A DNA stretch of 64,000 nt from CAXMRP01 sp965216515. Lineage in GTDB: Bacteria; Pseudomonadota; Alphaproteobacteria; Rhizobiales; Afifellaceae. Made by a program: the position numbers and the translations under genes. Of the stretch, positions 1 through 8,027 are shown piece by piece. The notes beneath the pieces were generated by a model. The model had not been told where the DNA came from. It made no database searches and saw only the letters and a list, made by a program, of their open reading frames with translations. The stretch is taken from NCBI GenBank assembly GCA_965216515.1, contig OZ244173.1:3596001-3660000 (forward strand), in the 5' to 3' direction. Within the stretch, counting starts at the first letter, position 1, and every line of letters begins with the position of its first letter.

Positions 1-1062
1 CCAGTCCGTTGCAAAATGGATGATTGGCGGGGTCTCGCCCTTGGTTGTGGCGGCTTCACCCGCCTCAGCCTCACCCGCCATGCCGGATGACAGGTTGAGC
101 GTGGCGAATGCCAGCGTACCCTCAATTCGCGGCTTTTCCTCCAGTGCGATTCGCAGCGCGCCAGTGGCCACATTGTCGTCGAGTTCGAACTGCGCATCGG
201 TGATGGAAAAGGTCTGGCGCTGGAACCGCGCCGTACCGGCGAGCCGCGTCGGTCCCAGCGCCGGCCCCTCCGGCACGTCGGAACCGATCCACTGGACGAA
301 GGATCGCAGCGACGGCATGGCGATGTCGAATGCGCCGCTGAGTTCGGCCGGCTCCAGCCGAAACGCCTGACCTTCGAACGCCACCTTGACCTGCGCCGAC
401 GACAGATTGGCGCGCGCCGGCGACGGCTGGCCGCGAATCAGGTCGAACGGGCTTTCGATGGCGCCATCGAACGCCACCTGTTCGCCGTTCCAGGTCAGCG
501 CGCCGGCAAGGGTGATTGCGTTGCGCACCGAAGGCCAGCTTGCCACGAGATTGACGGCATCGAACCGCTCGCTCTCGCCGTCCCGATGGTCTTCATAGAT
601 GACCACGCCGTCGTTCAGTTCAAACCGACCCAGAAGCACGTCGCCGGAAAAGGCCAGTTGCAGAGCCGCCGCACCGGTGTCGAAGTTCCAGTTCCTGCGA
701 TTTTGCGCATCGCGGACCAGGCGCACGACCGGCTGGTCGAGTTTGAATGAGCGGAATTCGACGCGGCCGATGATCAGCGGCAGCAACCGCACGGTGCCCG
801 TCAGCGCCTTCATCGTCAGAAATCCGTCGTCGGCCATTCCCGGCGGACCGGCAATCGCGAGATTGTTCACCGTTACGCGGATCTCCGGAAAAAAGCGGAT
901 TGCCGGTTCGCCGCTCAATGAAACGTCGCGGCCGGTGACCGAAGCGATCTGTTCGGCAAGTCGCCCGCGCAACAGGTCGTCGGAGATCAGGAAAGGCAGC
1001 GCGACAAGTCCCGCAACGACCAGGGCCACAGCGACCAGCAGGGCGATCAGAAGACGGCGCAT
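1..1062 (-). CDS. AsmA family protein, N-terminal part (runs off the window)
   Basis: Reverse-strand translation from ATG at 1062 is open for 354 codons to the window edge, so the C-terminus is missing. It begins MRRLLIALLVAVALVVAGL, a single N-terminal membrane anchor, followed by the AsmA-like start with RLAEQIASVTGRDVSLSG and repeated LxG/TGxxxF beta-strand patterns. AsmA proteins are inner-membrane-anchored periplasmic bridge-like proteins linked to outer-membrane lipid and protein homeostasis. The assignment rests on the anchor plus the VTGRxVxLSGxPxIxFFPxI pattern typical of the family. Forward-strand frames here look like shadows: the long forward frame entering acetoacetyl-CoA synthetase is out of character before 1241. 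Confidence 0.85.
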   Translation of the reverse strand, partial: MRRLLIALLVAVALVVAGLVALPFLISDDLLRGRLAEQIASVTGRDVSLSGEPAIRFFPEIRVTVNNLAIAGPPGMADDGFLTMKALTGTVRLLPLIIGRVEFRSFKLDQPVVRLVRDAQNRRNWNFDTGAAALQLAFSGDVLLGRFELNDGVVIYEDHRDGESERFDAVNLVASWPSVRNAITLAGALTWNGEQVAFDGAIESPFDLIRGQPSPARANLSSAQVKVAFEGQAFRLEPAELSGAFDIAMPSLRSFVQWIGSDVPEGPALGPTRLAGTARFQRQTFSITDAQFELDDNVATGALRIALEEKPRIEGTLAFATLNLSSGMAGEAEAGEAATTKGETPPIIHFATDW

Positions 1063-1240
1063 GGCTTCCTTTCGGCGTTCAAACGCCATGCCGATACGCG
1101 CCTGTCGGACGAAACGCAAGTGCGTGTCCGCAATACGCCTCTGGTCCCTTGGCGCTTTCGCGCGTTGCCAGTATGGATGGCGCATATCGGCGGTGATGCA
1201 GAACGGACTTGCCCGGCCACAGGTGCCGACCGGGCCGACA

Positions 1241-3220
1241 ATGGGAGACCTGAAGGTGGCAGAACCCTTGTGGAAGCCGGACGAGACGGCGGTGCAGGCC
1301 GGGCCCTTGTTGCGTTTCATGGCGGCCGCAGCGGAACGGACAGGTCAAACCCTGTCGCACTACGATGATCTGCACGCCTGGTCGGTCGCTGATCCTGCCG
1401 CGTTCTGGGATCTGGCCTGGGATGAATTCGGCATCGTCGGCGAAAAGGGTGGCCGCCGCCTGGTCGACGCTGAGCGCATGCCGGGAGCGGCGTTCTTTCC
1501 CGACGCACGGATCAACTATGCGGAGAACATGCTGGCCAACGCCGGCACCGGAGACGCGATGGTCTTTCGTGGCGAGGGTGACATCGCCCTTCGTATGGAT
1601 TGGCCGGTGCTTCGATCGCTCGTCTCCAGATTGCAGCAGGCCTTCCGGGCTGCCGGTGTCGTGCCGGGCGATCGTATAGCCGCCGTCATGCCCAACCGGC
1701 CGGAGACCATCGCCGCCATGCTTGCGGCCGCCTCTGTCGGGGCCGTCTGGTCATCCTGTTCGCCGGACTATGGCGAGCAGGGCATCCTCGACCGCTTTGG
1801 ACAGATTGCGCCCAAACTGCTGATTGTCAGCGACGGTTACTGGTACAACGGCAAGCCCTTCGAAATCGGCGCCAAGATTGCGGCCGTGGTGGCCGCGTTG
1901 CCATCGCTTGTAGCCACGGTGGTCGTCCCCTGTCTGGGCCGCGACGGCGGCTCGGCGGCGGACGTTGCAAACCTCATCGGCAACGCCGTGACGCTGGACG
2001 GCTTCGTTGATCCCCATCCCGCGGGCGCGCCGGATTTTCTCCGCCTGCCGTTCAACCATCCCCTATTCATTCTGTTTTCATCCGGTACGACCGGCATCCC
2101 CAAATGCATCGTCCACGGCGCCGGCGGCACGCTGCTCCAGCATCTCAAGGAGCACAGGCTGCACACCGGCCTGATGTCGGGAGACCGGTTGTTTTACTTT
2201 TCGACTTGCAGCTGGATGATGTGGAACTGGCTGGCGTCCGGCCTAGCCTCCGGCGCCACCTTGCTGTTGTACGACGGCTCGCCGTTCCATCCGGATGGCA
2301 ATGTGCTGTTCGACTATGCGGCCGAGGAAAAGATGACCGTCTTCGGCACCTCGGCGAAATACATCGACGCGGTGCGCAAGGCGGGCCTGCGCCCGCGCGA
2401 CACGCATGATCTGGGCGCATTGCGGACCATGGCCTCAACTGGCTCGCCGCTGGCACCGGAGAACTTCGCGTTCGTCTACGATGCCATCAAACCCGATATC
2501 CATTTGGCGTCGATATCCGGCGGCACCGACATCGTCTCCTGCTTTGTGCTTGGCATTCCCACCAAGCCGGTGTTCAAGGGCGAAATCCAGGGACCGGGCC
2601 TTGGCATGGCGGTCGACGTCTGGGACGACGAGGGACGGCCGGTCCGCGGCGAAAAGGGCGAACTGGTCTGCACCCGGCCGTTTCCCTCCATGCCGGTCGG
2701 GTTCTGGAACGATCCGGACGGTTCAAAATATCGCGGCGCCTATTTCGATCGATTTGAAAATGTCTGGTGTCACGGTGATTTTGCCGAGTGGACGGAAAAT
2801 GGCGGCATGATCATCCATGGCCGGTCCGACGCCACGCTCAATCCCGGCGGCGTTCGCATTGGAACGGCCGAGATTTACAATCAGGTCGAGAAGATGCCGG
2901 AGGTTCTTGAGGCGATAGCCATTGGCCAGGATTGGGAGGGTGATGTCCGCATCGTGCTCTTTGTCCGCCTTGCCGCCGACATCGAACTGACCGATGCCCT
3001 GATCAAGGAAATCCGCAACAAGATCCGCACCGGCGCTTCGCCCCGGCACATGCCCGCGCGGGTCGTCGCCGTCACCGACATTCCGCGCACCAAGTCGGGC
3101 AAGATCACCGAACTGGCTGTCCGCGACGTTGTCCACGGGCGTCGGGTGAAGAACATCGAATCGTTGGCCAATCCGGATGCGCTGGACCAGTTCCGCGACC
3201 TGGAGGTTCTGAAAAGCTGA
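1241..3220 (+). CDS. aacS: Acetoacetyl-CoA synthetase (acetoacetate-CoA ligase)
   Basis: About 659 residues, the usual length for this ANL-superfamily enzyme. It activates acetoacetate to acetoacetyl-CoA with ATP and CoA, the entry step for ketone bodies and polyhydroxybutyrate breakdown products. Seen: the adenylate-forming P-loop FSSGTTGIPKCIVHG near residue 280, and the C-terminal lysine region TKSGKITELAVRDVVHG near 620, whose ELAVRxVVHG tail separates acetoacetyl- from acetyl-CoA synthetases. Start chosen at ATG 1241. GTG at 1256 is a real alternative, because GGGAG at 1243-1247 sits 8 nt before it. The frame is open far upstream (from 599), but that part is antisense to the asmA-like gene. 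The phasin at 11.6-12.1 kb fits a PHB-cycle lifestyle. Confidence 0.93.
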   Translation: MGDLKVAEPLWKPDETAVQAGPLLRFMAAAAERTGQTLSHYDDLHAWSVADPAAFWDLAWDEFGIVGEKGGRRLVDAERMPGAAFFPDARINYAENMLANAGTGDAMVFRGEGDIALRMDWPVLRSLVSRLQQAFRAAGVVPGDRIAAVMPNRPETIAAMLAAASVGAVWSSCSPDYGEQGILDRFGQIAPKLLIVSDGYWYNGKPFEIGAKIAAVVAALPSLVATVVVPCLGRDGGSAADVANLIGNAVTLDGFVDPHPAGAPDFLRLPFNHPLFILFSSGTTGIPKCIVHGAGGTLLQHLKEHRLHTGLMSGDRLFYFSTCSWMMWNWLASGLASGATLLLYDGSPFHPDGNVLFDYAAEEKMTVFGTSAKYIDAVRKAGLRPRDTHDLGALRTMASTGSPLAPENFAFVYDAIKPDIHLASISGGTDIVSCFVLGIPTKPVFKGEIQGPGLGMAVDVWDDEGRPVRGEKGELVCTRPFPSMPVGFWNDPDGSKYRGAYFDRFENVWCHGDFAEWTENGGMIIHGRSDATLNPGGVRIGTAEIYNQVEKMPEVLEAIAIGQDWEGDVRIVLFVRLAADIELTDALIKEIRNKIRTGASPRHMPARVVAVTDIPRTKSGKITELAVRDVVHGRRVKNIESLANPDALDQFRDLEVLKS

Positions 3221-3224
3221 GCCG

Positions 3225-4922
3225 CTAGAGGTCCGGTACGCGCCGGGCGATCGGTGTCGCCGATCCGGCCTGGAGCACAAGCACAACTGGTATCAGGCCG
3301 ACCAGCACGATTACCAGCGCCGGCACGGCGGCATCGCCATAGGCCGCCCGCGACGCGCTGGAGTAGGTCAACGTCGCCAGCGTATCGAAGTTGAACGGGC
3401 GCAGAAGGATGGTCGCCGACAGTTCCTTCAGCGTATCGACGAAGACCAGGAGTGCGGCTGTCTGCAGGACCGGGCGGATCAACGGCAAATGGACTGTCCA
3501 GAACATCGGCCACGGTTTGCGGCCAAGCGTCCGCGCCGCCATGTCCAGATTTGTGCTGATCTTGGCGAAACCCGCATCAAGTGTGCCAATCGGCATCGCC
3601 AGGAATCGCACCGCGCAGGTGTAGACAATCGCCAGCCCCGAACCGGTCAGCAGCAGGCCCGTGGACAGGCCGAGCAGGCTCCGCATCCATCCGTCAAGCC
3701 AGTTGTCGAAGGCGGCGAAGGGGATCAGCACGCCGACCGCCAGAACCGTCCCCGGCACCGCATATCCCGAAGATGCCAGCCGCCCCAGGCCGGCGATTAT
3801 CGGATTTCCGGTAAGCCGCAGGCCGTAGACAAGGAGCAAACCGAGCGCAACGGCCACAATCGCAGTCAGCCCGGCAATGATCGTGCTGTGAAAGGCGGCC
3901 AGCAGCACCGGCTCGGAATAAAACTGCTCCAGCCGCTTGACGGCAAACCGGACAAGGACAAATGCCGGCAGCGCGAAACCCATCATCGGCGGCATCAGAC
4001 AGCCGATCATCGCTGCCACGGCCCGCCAGCCGGTCAGGCGATAGCGGACCGGTTGGCGATCCTTGGCGGACGAGCCGTGGAATCGCTGCTGCCCCCGCGC
4101 CAGGCGTTCGGCGACAATCAGCAAAACCACCACCGCCAGCATCACGCAGGCCAGCTGGGCCGCACCGGTCAGGCTGCCGCGATTGAGCCAGGTATCGTAT
4201 ACAGCAAAGGTGAGGGTCGTAACGCCGAAGAATTCCATGGCGCCGATGTCGTTTATTGTTTCCATCAGGCACAGCGTCACGCCGACCGCGATCGCCGGCC
4301 GCGCCAGGGGCGCCGCAACGGTGAGGAATGTCCGCACCGGACCCGCGCCCAGGGTGCGCGCCACATGAATGGCCGTACTGGATTGAAAAAGAAACAGTGC
4401 CCGGCAGGTCAGGTAGACATAGGGGTAGAGGATGACCGACAAAACGAAAATGGCCCCTGGCAGCGTGTTTATGTCCGGCGACCAGTAGTCCTGCGCGTTG
4501 GCAAAACCACCGATCGCCCGCGCAAGTGTTTGCAGCGGGCCGGTGAAATCGAAAAATTCGATATAGGCGAATGCGGCAATATAGGTCGGGATAGCCAGCG
4601 GCAGAACCAGGGCAATCTCGAAGAATCGGCGGCCGGGAAACCGACATGCGGCGGTCAGCCATGCCGCGCCCAGCCCGATCGATCCGGTCAGCAGTGCTAC
4701 GCCGCCCATCAGCAGAAGTGTCGTGGCGAGCGCCCGCGGCAAGACATGGCGGGCAAGGTGCGGCCATGCTCCGTCGCCCGGTTGCAACGCAATGGCGAAG
4801 AGCGCCACGATCGGGACAAGCGCCAGTCCGGTGAGCAGCAGGCAGGTCAGGATCCAGCCGCGGTTCCGCCGCAAGCCGGCGAACGGCCGGTTTGGCAGGG
4901 CAGGGGCGCGCGGTGCGCTCAT
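3225..4922 (-). CDS. fbpB: Iron(III) ABC transporter permease (FbpB/AfuB type, fused double permease)
   Basis: About 565 residues with roughly 12 hydrophobic segments in two homologous permease halves, the standard architecture of iron(III) permeases. Each half carries a BPD-type EAA-like loop, the second reading about ARTLGRKPWPMFWTVHLPL near residue 490. It would move Fe3+ through the inner membrane, receiving it from the binding protein encoded just upstream. Start chosen at ATG 4922 (MSAPRAPALPNRPFAGL). The longer open frame to 5099 would overlap the end of fbpA. The stop lies 4 nt from the convergent acetoacetyl-CoA synthetase stop, so no ATP-binding subunit gene follows. The ATPase must be encoded elsewhere or be shared. 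Confidence 0.9.
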   Translation of the reverse strand: MSAPRAPALPNRPFAGLRRNRGWILTCLLLTGLALVPIVALFAIALQPGDGAWPHLARHVLPRALATTLLLMGGVALLTGSIGLGAAWLTAACRFPGRRFFEIALVLPLAIPTYIAAFAYIEFFDFTGPLQTLARAIGGFANAQDYWSPDINTLPGAIFVLSVILYPYVYLTCRALFLFQSSTAIHVARTLGAGPVRTFLTVAAPLARPAIAVGVTLCLMETINDIGAMEFFGVTTLTFAVYDTWLNRGSLTGAAQLACVMLAVVVLLIVAERLARGQQRFHGSSAKDRQPVRYRLTGWRAVAAMIGCLMPPMMGFALPAFVLVRFAVKRLEQFYSEPVLLAAFHSTIIAGLTAIVAVALGLLLVYGLRLTGNPIIAGLGRLASSGYAVPGTVLAVGVLIPFAAFDNWLDGWMRSLLGLSTGLLLTGSGLAIVYTCAVRFLAMPIGTLDAGFAKISTNLDMAARTLGRKPWPMFWTVHLPLIRPVLQTAALLVFVDTLKELSATILLRPFNFDTLATLTYSSASRAAYGDAAVPALVIVLVGLIPVVLVLQAGSATPIARRVPDL

Positions 4923-5001
4923 CGTGCGATCATCGATTGCCGCCGGCGCCGTTCGCCGATCCGTCCCGGCAAACGGCGTCCGGCGGGGCGCCGGCTCCAG
5001 G

Positions 5002-6090
5002 TCAGGAACTCGGGCCGTCGTCGAAGCCGACCCGGTCGACCATCTCCGAGGCGGCCTTTCGGTGGCGGGCGATTTCGGCGATCGGAAGCGTGTCGGCATT
5101 CAGTTCGCCGAGTTCGGCGATCAGCGGGCTCGGTAAAAAGCCGTCCGAGACCGGATATTCGAAGACCTCCGCGGCATAGATCTCCTGGGCCGGCCCGCTT
5201 GACAGGAATTCCATGAATCTCAGCGCATTGTCCCTGTTCGGGGCGTGGGCCGCCATCGCCATGCCGGAAATGTTGACATGGGTGCCGCAGTCGCCGGCGT
5301 TGGGATAAAGCACGTTGATTGCCGCGGCCCATTCCTTTTGTTCCGGTTCCTTCTCATTGGTCAACATTTTGCCGACATAGTAGTGGTTGCCGAGCGCGAT
5401 ATCGCATTCGCCGGAAAAGATCGCCTTGGCCTGCGCACGATCGTTGCCTTGGGGTTTGCGCGCAAGGTTGGCGCGGACGCCGGTAAGCCAGGTCTCCGCG
5501 GCCTCTTCCCCGAGATTGGCGATCATCGCGGCAATCAGGCCGATCGAATAATCGTGCTGGCCGGACCGGGTGCAGATCCGGCCGCGCCATTTCGGATCGG
5601 CAAGATCTTCGTAAGTGATCGCGTTCTCGCTCACCCGTTCCTTGGAAGCATAGACGATCCGCGCCCTGGTCGTCAGGCCGAACCAGTGGCCGGCAGGTTC
5701 GCGATACTGGGCGGGGATGTTGGCGGCGATCACCGCGCTGTCCACCGGCTGCGTGATCCCGGCCGTCCTGGCTTGATCGAGCCGGCCGATATCAACGGTC
5801 AGGATCACGTCGGCGGGCGAATTGCGTCCTTCCGAGCGCACCCGTTCGACCAGGCCCTTGCTCAGGAAGACGACATTGGTCTTCACGCCGGTCTGGGCGG
5901 TGAACGCATCCAGCAGCGGCGCGATCAGCTCCGGCTGGCGGTAGGAATAGATATTGACCTCGCCAGCCGCCATTCCCGCCGACGGCAGGGCGAGCGCCAG
6001 AGCGGCGGTTAAACCGGCCGCAATCGCCGGCAGCAGTGTACGATAGTGTTTGAGGGACGCGGTTTTGCAGCGCCCGGCTTTCCTTGTCAT
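5002..6090 (-). CDS. fbpA: Iron(III) ABC transporter substrate-binding protein
   Basis: 362 residues. Periplasmic ferric-binding protein of the FbpA/FutA/AfuA type. The N-terminus has a basic stretch then a hydrophobic signal ending near SAGMAAG, and the mature part opens EVNIYSYRQPELIAPLLDAF, typical of the family. The double tyrosine GNHYYVGKM near residue 235 matches the Fe-ligating Tyr pair, and NPNAGDCGTHVN-like and ISGMAMAAHAPN segments are also conserved. Start is ATG 6090, preceded by GGAGAG; a TTG 12 nt upstream is less likely. It is first gene of a two-gene operon with fbpB 79 nt downstream. A palindrome matching the Irr iron-control element lies at 6209-6225, so iron-responsive control is likely. 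Confidence 0.92.
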   Translation of the reverse strand: MTRKAGRCKTASLKHYRTLLPAIAAGLTAALALALPSAGMAAGEVNIYSYRQPELIAPLLDAFTAQTGVKTNVVFLSKGLVERVRSEGRNSPADVILTVDIGRLDQARTAGITQPVDSAVIAANIPAQYREPAGHWFGLTTRARIVYASKERVSENAITYEDLADPKWRGRICTRSGQHDYSIGLIAAMIANLGEEAAETWLTGVRANLARKPQGNDRAQAKAIFSGECDIALGNHYYVGKMLTNEKEPEQKEWAAAINVLYPNAGDCGTHVNISGMAMAAHAPNRDNALRFMEFLSSGPAQEIYAAEVFEYPVSDGFLPSPLIAELGELNADTLPIAEIARHRKAASEMVDRVGFDDGPSS

Positions 6091-6208
6091 GGGTCTCTCC
6101 AATCCTCAGGGTTCAAGGCCCTGCAATCAAAGGCGGGACATGTGCCCCGATTGGCCCTCTAGCGTCCAGGTGCCGGGTGAGTCAAGAAAAACCTATAGAT
6201 TTCAAGTA

Positions 6209-6225
6209 TTTAGAATGATTCCAAA
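6209..6225. promoter_or_regulatory. Candidate Irr box (iron control element)
   Basis: TTTAGAATGATTCCAAA matches the rhizobial ICE consensus TTTAGAA-N3-TTCTAAA with one mismatch. It lies about 119 bp upstream of the fbpA start in an AT-rich island, where an Irr-family regulator could act on iron uptake. Inference from sequence only. Confidence 0.6.
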
Positions 6226-6241
6226 TTGATGAAAATCAATT
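6224..6241. promoter_or_regulatory. Perfect 7-bp inverted repeat next to the Irr-like box
   Basis: AATTGAT-GAAA-ATCAATT is a perfect 7-bp inverted repeat with a 4-nt centre. It overlaps the end of the Irr-like box by two bases. It could be a second operator or simply an AT-rich hairpin. It does not match the RirA IRO spacing (TGA-N9-TCA). Confidence 0.35.
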
Positions 6242-6665
6242 GGGTGTGCGCAGGGTATCGGGATGCCGGGCGTTGCCATCAGAACATCCCGGCCAGCCCG
6301 ATCCGGTTGCTTCATCCGAGGTGCCGTCATTCAAGGGGTGATGCAGCAACAACATCGGGCGGGCCGGAACAGCCGTTTGGCTGAGATTGGCGCATCCGAC
6401 ATTGAAAGAACTCCGGCCGTTTGCGATGGTGTCTCCGGCTGTCTGTCTCCGTTGCAGGACATGATCAGGCCTGATTGTCGGGGTTTGGCATGTTCTGCCC
6501 TTGAATGGGACCGGAGAATGAGCCCAGAGAGAACCATGCCGGAAACGATGGGCGGGCATCTGCGGGGCAGGGAATTTCCGCTCCCGCGGCGTGAGAAGAC
6601 TGATGGGAAGATCTGGTGAGATGTGCCGGTCAGCGCCAGGATGGTGAATTTTCGGGACCAATGAC
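6242..6665. other. Intergenic region without a supported gene
   Basis: About 420 bp between the divergent fbpA and RND genes. A reverse-strand open frame of 150 codons spans it but shows no recognisable domain, overlaps the RND start and has no good ribosome site. I treat the region as noncoding and see no terminator or clear operator in it. Confidence 0.5.
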
Positions 6666-8027
6666 TTGATCAAGAAACTGCTTTTCATTCCGCCTGTTCT
6701 GATCGGTATTGCAGTAATGTATTATATGGCGAGCGGCCGCCAGGCGCCCGAACGTAAGCCGGCGGAGGAACGCGCCGCGACCGTCAGGGTGATCACCGCC
6801 ACGCCGGTCAAACTGGTCCCGCGAGTCACGGGATTTGGCAGCGTCGTTCCAGGCACTGTCTGGAGTGCCATCGCCCAGGTTGCCGGCGAGGTTGTCTACG
6901 TCCATCCGGATCTGAAGAAAGGAGCCATCCTTGCCGGTGGGACGGAGATCGTTCGTATCTCGCCAGCCGATTTCAAACTGGCGATCAGTCAGGCTGAGGC
7001 CAATATTCGTTCTGCGGAAGCAAAGCTGGCGGAACTGAAGGTAACCGAGACCAACACAGGCGATCTCCTGGAGATCGAAAAACGCAGCATGGCGCTGCTG
7101 GAGACCGAGCTTGCGCGCAAGGAAGACCTGTTCGATCGCGGCGCGGCGGCGCAATCGGCTCTCGAACTTGCGCAGCGCGAAACCTTGGCCCAGCGCAAGA
7201 AAATTCAGGATCTTGAGAACGCACAACGCCTGCTGCCGACCCAGCGAACTGTGCAGGAAGAGCAAATCTCCATCTACGAATCTCAGCTGCAATCGGCGAA
7301 GCTCAATCTTGCACGCACCCGGATCAGGCTGCCGTTCGACGCCAGGGTGGCGGAGGTCAATGTCGAGGCCGAGCAATTTGTCCAGACCGGCGGCACACTG
7401 GCGACGGCAGACAGCGTCGATGTGGCCGAGGTCCAGGCGCAGATCCCGATTTCCCGGTTTCGCGCAATGGTTCTTGCCAGTGCGCCGGGGGGACTGTCGG
7501 GCGCCATCACCGCTGAGTCCCTGGCGGATGTCGTTGCAACAATCGGCTTGGAAGCGACCGTTCGCCTTCGGGCGGGCGACGATACTGTCGAATGGCCCGC
7601 CCGCTTTGCCCGCATTAGTGACACGATAGATCCGAAAACCCGCACGATCGGCGCGATTGTGGCGGTGGACGGGCCTTACACGACGTCGGCGCCCGGAGAG
7701 CGCCCGCCGCTCAGCAAAGGCATGTTTGTGGAAATTGAAATCCGGAGCCGCGCCGCCGGAGACAGGATTGTCGTTCCGCGCTCCGCGCTCCATGAAGGCC
7801 GGCTGTATGTCGTGAACGCTGACAGCCGGCTGGATATCCGCCAGGTGACCACCGGATTGTTTCAGGGTGATCTTGTTGCAATTGACGAAGGAATTCGATC
7901 CGGCGAGCAGATCGTCGTGTCCGACCTGATTCCGGCAGTTGCCGGCATGCTCTTGAGGTCGGAGTCCGATGAACAATTGCAAGCCTTGCTGGAGGCGGAA
8001 GCAAGCGGCGGAATCCCGCTTCCATGA
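6666..8027 (+). CDS. RND efflux transporter periplasmic adaptor (HlyD/MFP family)
   Basis: About 453 residues. One N-terminal hydrophobic anchor (LLFIPPVLIGIAVMYYMA) is followed by a split lipoyl domain (GEVVYVHPDLKKGAILAGG and later RIRLPFDARVAEVNVEAEQFV), a long alpha-helical hairpin around residues 100-210 and a beta-barrel/MPD part ending with GEQIVVSDLIPAVAGM. Adaptors link an inner-membrane RND pump to an outer-membrane channel. The start appears to be TTG at 6666 with GGGA 8 nt upstream; an ATG at 6661 meets a stop after one codon. It overlaps the pump gene by 4 nt (ATGA), so the two are translationally coupled. No outer-membrane channel gene is nearby. Confidence 0.92.
   Translation: MIKKLLFIPPVLIGIAVMYYMASGRQAPERKPAEERAATVRVITATPVKLVPRVTGFGSVVPGTVWSAIAQVAGEVVYVHPDLKKGAILAGGTEIVRISPADFKLAISQAEANIRSAEAKLAELKVTETNTGDLLEIEKRSMALLETELARKEDLFDRGAAAQSALELAQRETLAQRKKIQDLENAQRLLPTQRTVQEEQISIYESQLQSAKLNLARTRIRLPFDARVAEVNVEAEQFVQTGGTLATADSVDVAEVQAQIPISRFRAMVLASAPGGLSGAITAESLADVVATIGLEATVRLRAGDDTVEWPARFARISDTIDPKTRTIGAIVAVDGPYTTSAPGERPPLSKGMFVEIEIRSRAAGDRIVVPRSALHEGRLYVVNADSRLDIRQVTTGLFQGDLVAIDEGIRSGEQIVVSDLIPAVAGMLLRSESDEQLQALLEAEASGGIPLP

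Noticed and set aside
599..1240. Long N-terminal extension of the acetoacetyl-CoA synthetase frame (599-1240)
   Set aside because: It is antisense to the AsmA-like gene and intergenic DNA, shows no synthetase similarity, and family proteins start near MGDLKVAEPLWKP.
6236..6688. Reverse-strand open frame of 150 codons between fbpA and RND adaptor
   Set aside because: No domain, Cys/Pro/Arg-rich random-looking composition, poor ribosome site, overlaps the RND adaptor start.
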